Of a stretch of 64,000 bases of DNA, positions 61,625 through 64,000 are shown piece after piece. The notes under the pieces were generated by a model. The model was not told the DNA's origin and did not search any database. It was given only the letters and a program-made list of their open reading frames with translations. Position 1 is the first letter of the stretch, and the number at the start of each line of letters is the position of its first letter. The position numbers and the translations under genes were made by a program. The DNA comes from Moritella marina ATCC 15381 (GTDB taxonomy: Bacteria; Pseudomonadota; Gammaproteobacteria; Enterobacterales; Moritellaceae): the NCBI RefSeq assembly GCF_008931805.1, contig NZ_CP044399.1, positions 4,327,370 to 4,391,369 on the forward strand. Reading direction: 5' to 3'.

Positions 61625-64000
61625 ATGAGTAAAGACCCTTTCCATACGCGCGAGCAGGAAAAATACAGCAACCCTATTCCTAGTCGAGAGTTTATTCTTG
61701 ATTATCTTCGTAGCCTTGATAAAGCCATTAATCGTGAGCAAGTATTTGCTGGATTAAAATTAGCGGGTGATGAACACGAAGAAGCTTTACGTCGTCGTTT
61801 ACGTGCGATGGAACGTGATGGACAGTTAATTTTTGCTCGTAACAGAACGTATGAGTTACCTGAGAACTTAGATTTATTGGAAGGCCTAGTATTAGGTCAC
61901 CGTGATGGCTTTGGTTTTTTCCGTCCAGATGATGGTGGTAAAGATTTATTTATCTCTATCCGTCAAATGTCGACGTTATTCCATGGCGACCGTATTCTGG
62001 CACAGCCAGTAAAAGAAGAATTTAAAGGTCGTAAAGAAGCCCGTTTTGTACGTGTACTTGATGGCGAAGCTTTACAACTTGTTGGTCGTGTTTATTTAGA
62101 TAAAGGCGTTGCCTTTGTTCGTCCAGACGACAGCCGTATTAAACAAGAAATACGCATCAGTGATGAAGAACGCCTTGGCGCTCGCGCTGGTCAAATGGTT
62201 GTGGTTGAAGTATTAAAGCGACCAACTTATAACTTACCTGCATTAGGTAAAGTGGTTGAAATACTCGGTGAGAACATGGCACCAGGTATGGAAATTCAGG
62301 TCGCGATCCGCACCCATGATATTCCGCACGTATGGCCAGAGCATATTATTGATGACATGAAAAAATTGTCACCAGAAGTGCCTGAAGATGCGAAATTAAA
62401 TCGTGTTGATTTACGTGATTTACCTTTGCTAACGATTGATGGCGAAGATGCACGTGATTTCGATGACGCGGTATTCTGTGAACGTAAAAAAAGCGGTGGC
62501 TGGCGTTTATGGGTAGCGATTGCTGACGTAAGTTCATATGTGCAAACTAATTCAGATTTAGATCTGGAAGCGCAAGGTCGAGGTAACTCAGTTTACTTCC
62601 CAGAGCAAGTTGTACCTATGCTGCCAGAAGTATTATCAAATGGTTTATGTTCATTGAACCCACACGTAGATCGTCTATGTATGGTTTGTGAAATGACCAT
62701 TTCTGACGCTGGTCGTTTATCGGGTTATAAGTTCTATGAAGCGGTGATGAATTCACATGCGCGTTTAACTTATACCAAAGTGGCTAACATTCTTGATGGC
62801 GACAAAGATTTACGTGAAGAATACCAAGCGGTAGTGCCACATCTGCACGAATTGCATGATATGTACAAAGTATTGAAAGTAGCACGTTCAGAACGTGGTG
62901 CGATTGAATTTGAAACACTAGAAACGCGTTTCGTCTTTAATGAACACCGTAAAATCGATAAAATCGTACCTGTTGTACGTAACGATGCGCATAAATTAAT
63001 TGAAGAATGCATGATCTTGGCAAACGTTGCATCGGCTCGTTTTGTTAGCAAGCATAAAGCGGCTGCGTTATTACGTGTGCATGATACTCCAGGTGAAGAG
63101 AAGTTAGTTAACTTCAGAAGTTTCCTCAGTGAAACGGGTCTAGAGTTAAAAGGTGGTTTGAAACCGACGCCATTGGATTACGCTGATTTGATTAGCCGTA
63201 TTCAAGATCGCCCGGATAAAGAACTTATCCAAACGATGTTGTTACGCTCAATGAAACAAGCGGTATATCAAGCAGAAAACAATGGTCACTTTGGTTTAGC
63301 ATTAACGGCTTATGGTCATTTTACGTCACCAATTCGTCGCTACCCTGATTTAGTATTGCATCGTGCAATCAAGTTTGAAATTGCTAACCAAGCTGCAGTT
63401 AAAGCCGGTACGCCATTAACTAAACGCTGGACTAGCACCGGTGGTTATTGCTATCAGGTGAGTGATGTTGAAACATTAGGTGAGCATTGTTCATTAACAG
63501 AACGCCGTGCTGATGATGCAACGCGTGATGTCTCAGATTTCTTGAAATGTGAATACATGCAAGATCACTTAGGCGATACCTTTGAAGGTGTTATTGCTGC
63601 GGTCACTGGTTTTGGTTTCTTTGTGCGTATCAAAAACTTAAACATCGATGGCTTGGTACATGTATCTAGCTTACGCGGTGATTATTATAACTTTGATGGC
63701 GGCCGCCAAACATTACGTGGTGAGAAAAGTGGTGTTGAATATCGCATTGGCGATCAAGTTGAAGTGAAAGTATTAGCGATCAACATGAACGACAAGAAAA
63801 TCGACCTTGAGTTAGCGGGTGCGGTAACACACACTCGTCGTAGTAAGCGTAAACCAGCTGAATTTTCTGGTAAACGTAAAACTGAAGGCGACAAAGCGAA
63901 GCCAGCTAAAAAGACCAAATTGAAGTTAAAAACCAATAGTGATGTTGTTGCTAGTGCAGCAGATAAAGCCCGCGTTGCTGCAAAGTTAAAGCCACAAACA
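61625..64000 (+). CDS. rnr: Ribonuclease R, 5' part
   Basis: The frame opens at the ATG 61625 and runs for 792 codons off the right edge with no stop. It encodes RNase R, a 3'-5' exoribonuclease that degrades structured RNA and is induced by cold in E. coli. The N-terminal MSKDPFHTREQEKYSNPIPSR and helix-turn-helix (REQVFAGLKLAG) are followed by cold-shock domains and the RNB catalytic domain. Its acidic cluster LTIDGEDARDFDDAVFCE is near residue 270, with further segments FTSPIRRYPDLVLHRAI and an S1 domain (FEGVIAAVTGFGFFVRI). A lysine-rich tail begins near the window end (KRKPAEFSGKRKTEG). It is the only large gene here that lacks its 3' end. Confidence 0.96.
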   Translation, partial: MSKDPFHTREQEKYSNPIPSREFILDYLRSLDKAINREQVFAGLKLAGDEHEEALRRRLRAMERDGQLIFARNRTYELPENLDLLEGLVLGHRDGFGFFRPDDGGKDLFISIRQMSTLFHGDRILAQPVKEEFKGRKEARFVRVLDGEALQLVGRVYLDKGVAFVRPDDSRIKQEIRISDEERLGARAGQMVVVEVLKRPTYNLPALGKVVEILGENMAPGMEIQVAIRTHDIPHVWPEHIIDDMKKLSPEVPEDAKLNRVDLRDLPLLTIDGEDARDFDDAVFCERKKSGGWRLWVAIADVSSYVQTNSDLDLEAQGRGNSVYFPEQVVPMLPEVLSNGLCSLNPHVDRLCMVCEMTISDAGRLSGYKFYEAVMNSHARLTYTKVANILDGDKDLREEYQAVVPHLHELHDMYKVLKVARSERGAIEFETLETRFVFNEHRKIDKIVPVVRNDAHKLIEECMILANVASARFVSKHKAAALLRVHDTPGEEKLVNFRSFLSETGLELKGGLKPTPLDYADLISRIQDRPDKELIQTMLLRSMKQAVYQAENNGHFGLALTAYGHFTSPIRRYPDLVLHRAIKFEIANQAAVKAGTPLTKRWTSTGGYCYQVSDVETLGEHCSLTERRADDATRDVSDFLKCEYMQDHLGDTFEGVIAAVTGFGFFVRIKNLNIDGLVHVSSLRGDYYNFDGGRQTLRGEKSGVEYRIGDQVEVKVLAINMNDKKIDLELAGAVTHTRRSKRKPAEFSGKRKTEGDKAKPAKKTKLKLKTNSDVVASAADKARVAAKLKPQT

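Overview
The window is a 64 kb piece of a gammaproteobacterial chromosome with about 52 protein genes and eight tRNA genes. Gene content points to a marine, psychrophilic, Vibrio/Shewanella-like lineage: MotX of the sodium-driven polar flagellar motor, PilT/PilU, a Vibrio-type nitrite operon, AT-rich codon choice and a dense tRNA array. My best guess is Moritella, from the malate dehydrogenase sequence and general style. That is recognition from memory, not a search. Most of the window is conserved chromosomal backbone. There is no phage, transposase, integrase or CRISPR array.

Layout. 1-1.3 kb: 3' end of trpS and a MarC-family membrane protein. 1.5-11.5 kb: a nitrate/nitrite assimilation locus. 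The leftward operon is cobA-nirB-nirD plus a PP2C-phosphatase/Ser-Thr-kinase fusion. The divergent rightward operon is a cytoplasmic-type molybdenum nitrate reductase and a fused four-cluster ferredoxin/membrane anchor, whose 3' end looks frameshifted. The intergenic region has two back-to-back sigma-54 promoters and two NtrC-type sites 33 bp apart. 11.5-15 kb: rpoH, a small unknown protein, a secreted protein with a degenerate RelA/SpoT-like fold, and an OmpA-family lipoprotein. 15.07-15.88 kb: tRNAs on the minus strand, in transcription order Phe-(Thr-Phe)x3-Asn. 16-20.9 kb: mutY-yggX-mltC, divergent from trmB-yggL-glsB. MltC has Asp where the catalytic Glu should be.

21-31.7 kb: hemW, rdgB, DUF4426, yggT, proC and yggS leftward; pilT, pilU and yaaA rightward; then ygiM, a Pit phosphate transporter and its DUF47 partner leftward. 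32-40 kb: ygiF and glnE, adjacent in E. coli, are separated here by a 3.4 kb leftward block. It holds a DUF350 membrane protein, DUF2170, a PspA/IM30 homologue, DUF2491 and a small possible ribbon-helix-helix protein. Its internal promoter is bracketed by two 13-bp operator-like palindromes. This is the best candidate in the window for a poorly described system.

40-47.2 kb: lpxL and tolC leftward; nudF, cpdA, yqiA and parE rightward. 47.4-51.3 kb: a two-gene RND efflux pump. 51.4-55.4 kb: a ferric iron ABC importer (fbpABC) behind a perfect 7-1-7 Fur box. 55.4-60.5 kb: argR and mdh with an arginine ABC importer (artP, SBP, artQ, artM) between them, so regulator and likely target transporter are divergent neighbours. 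60.6-64 kb: motX and the first 792 codons of rnr, cut by the window edge.
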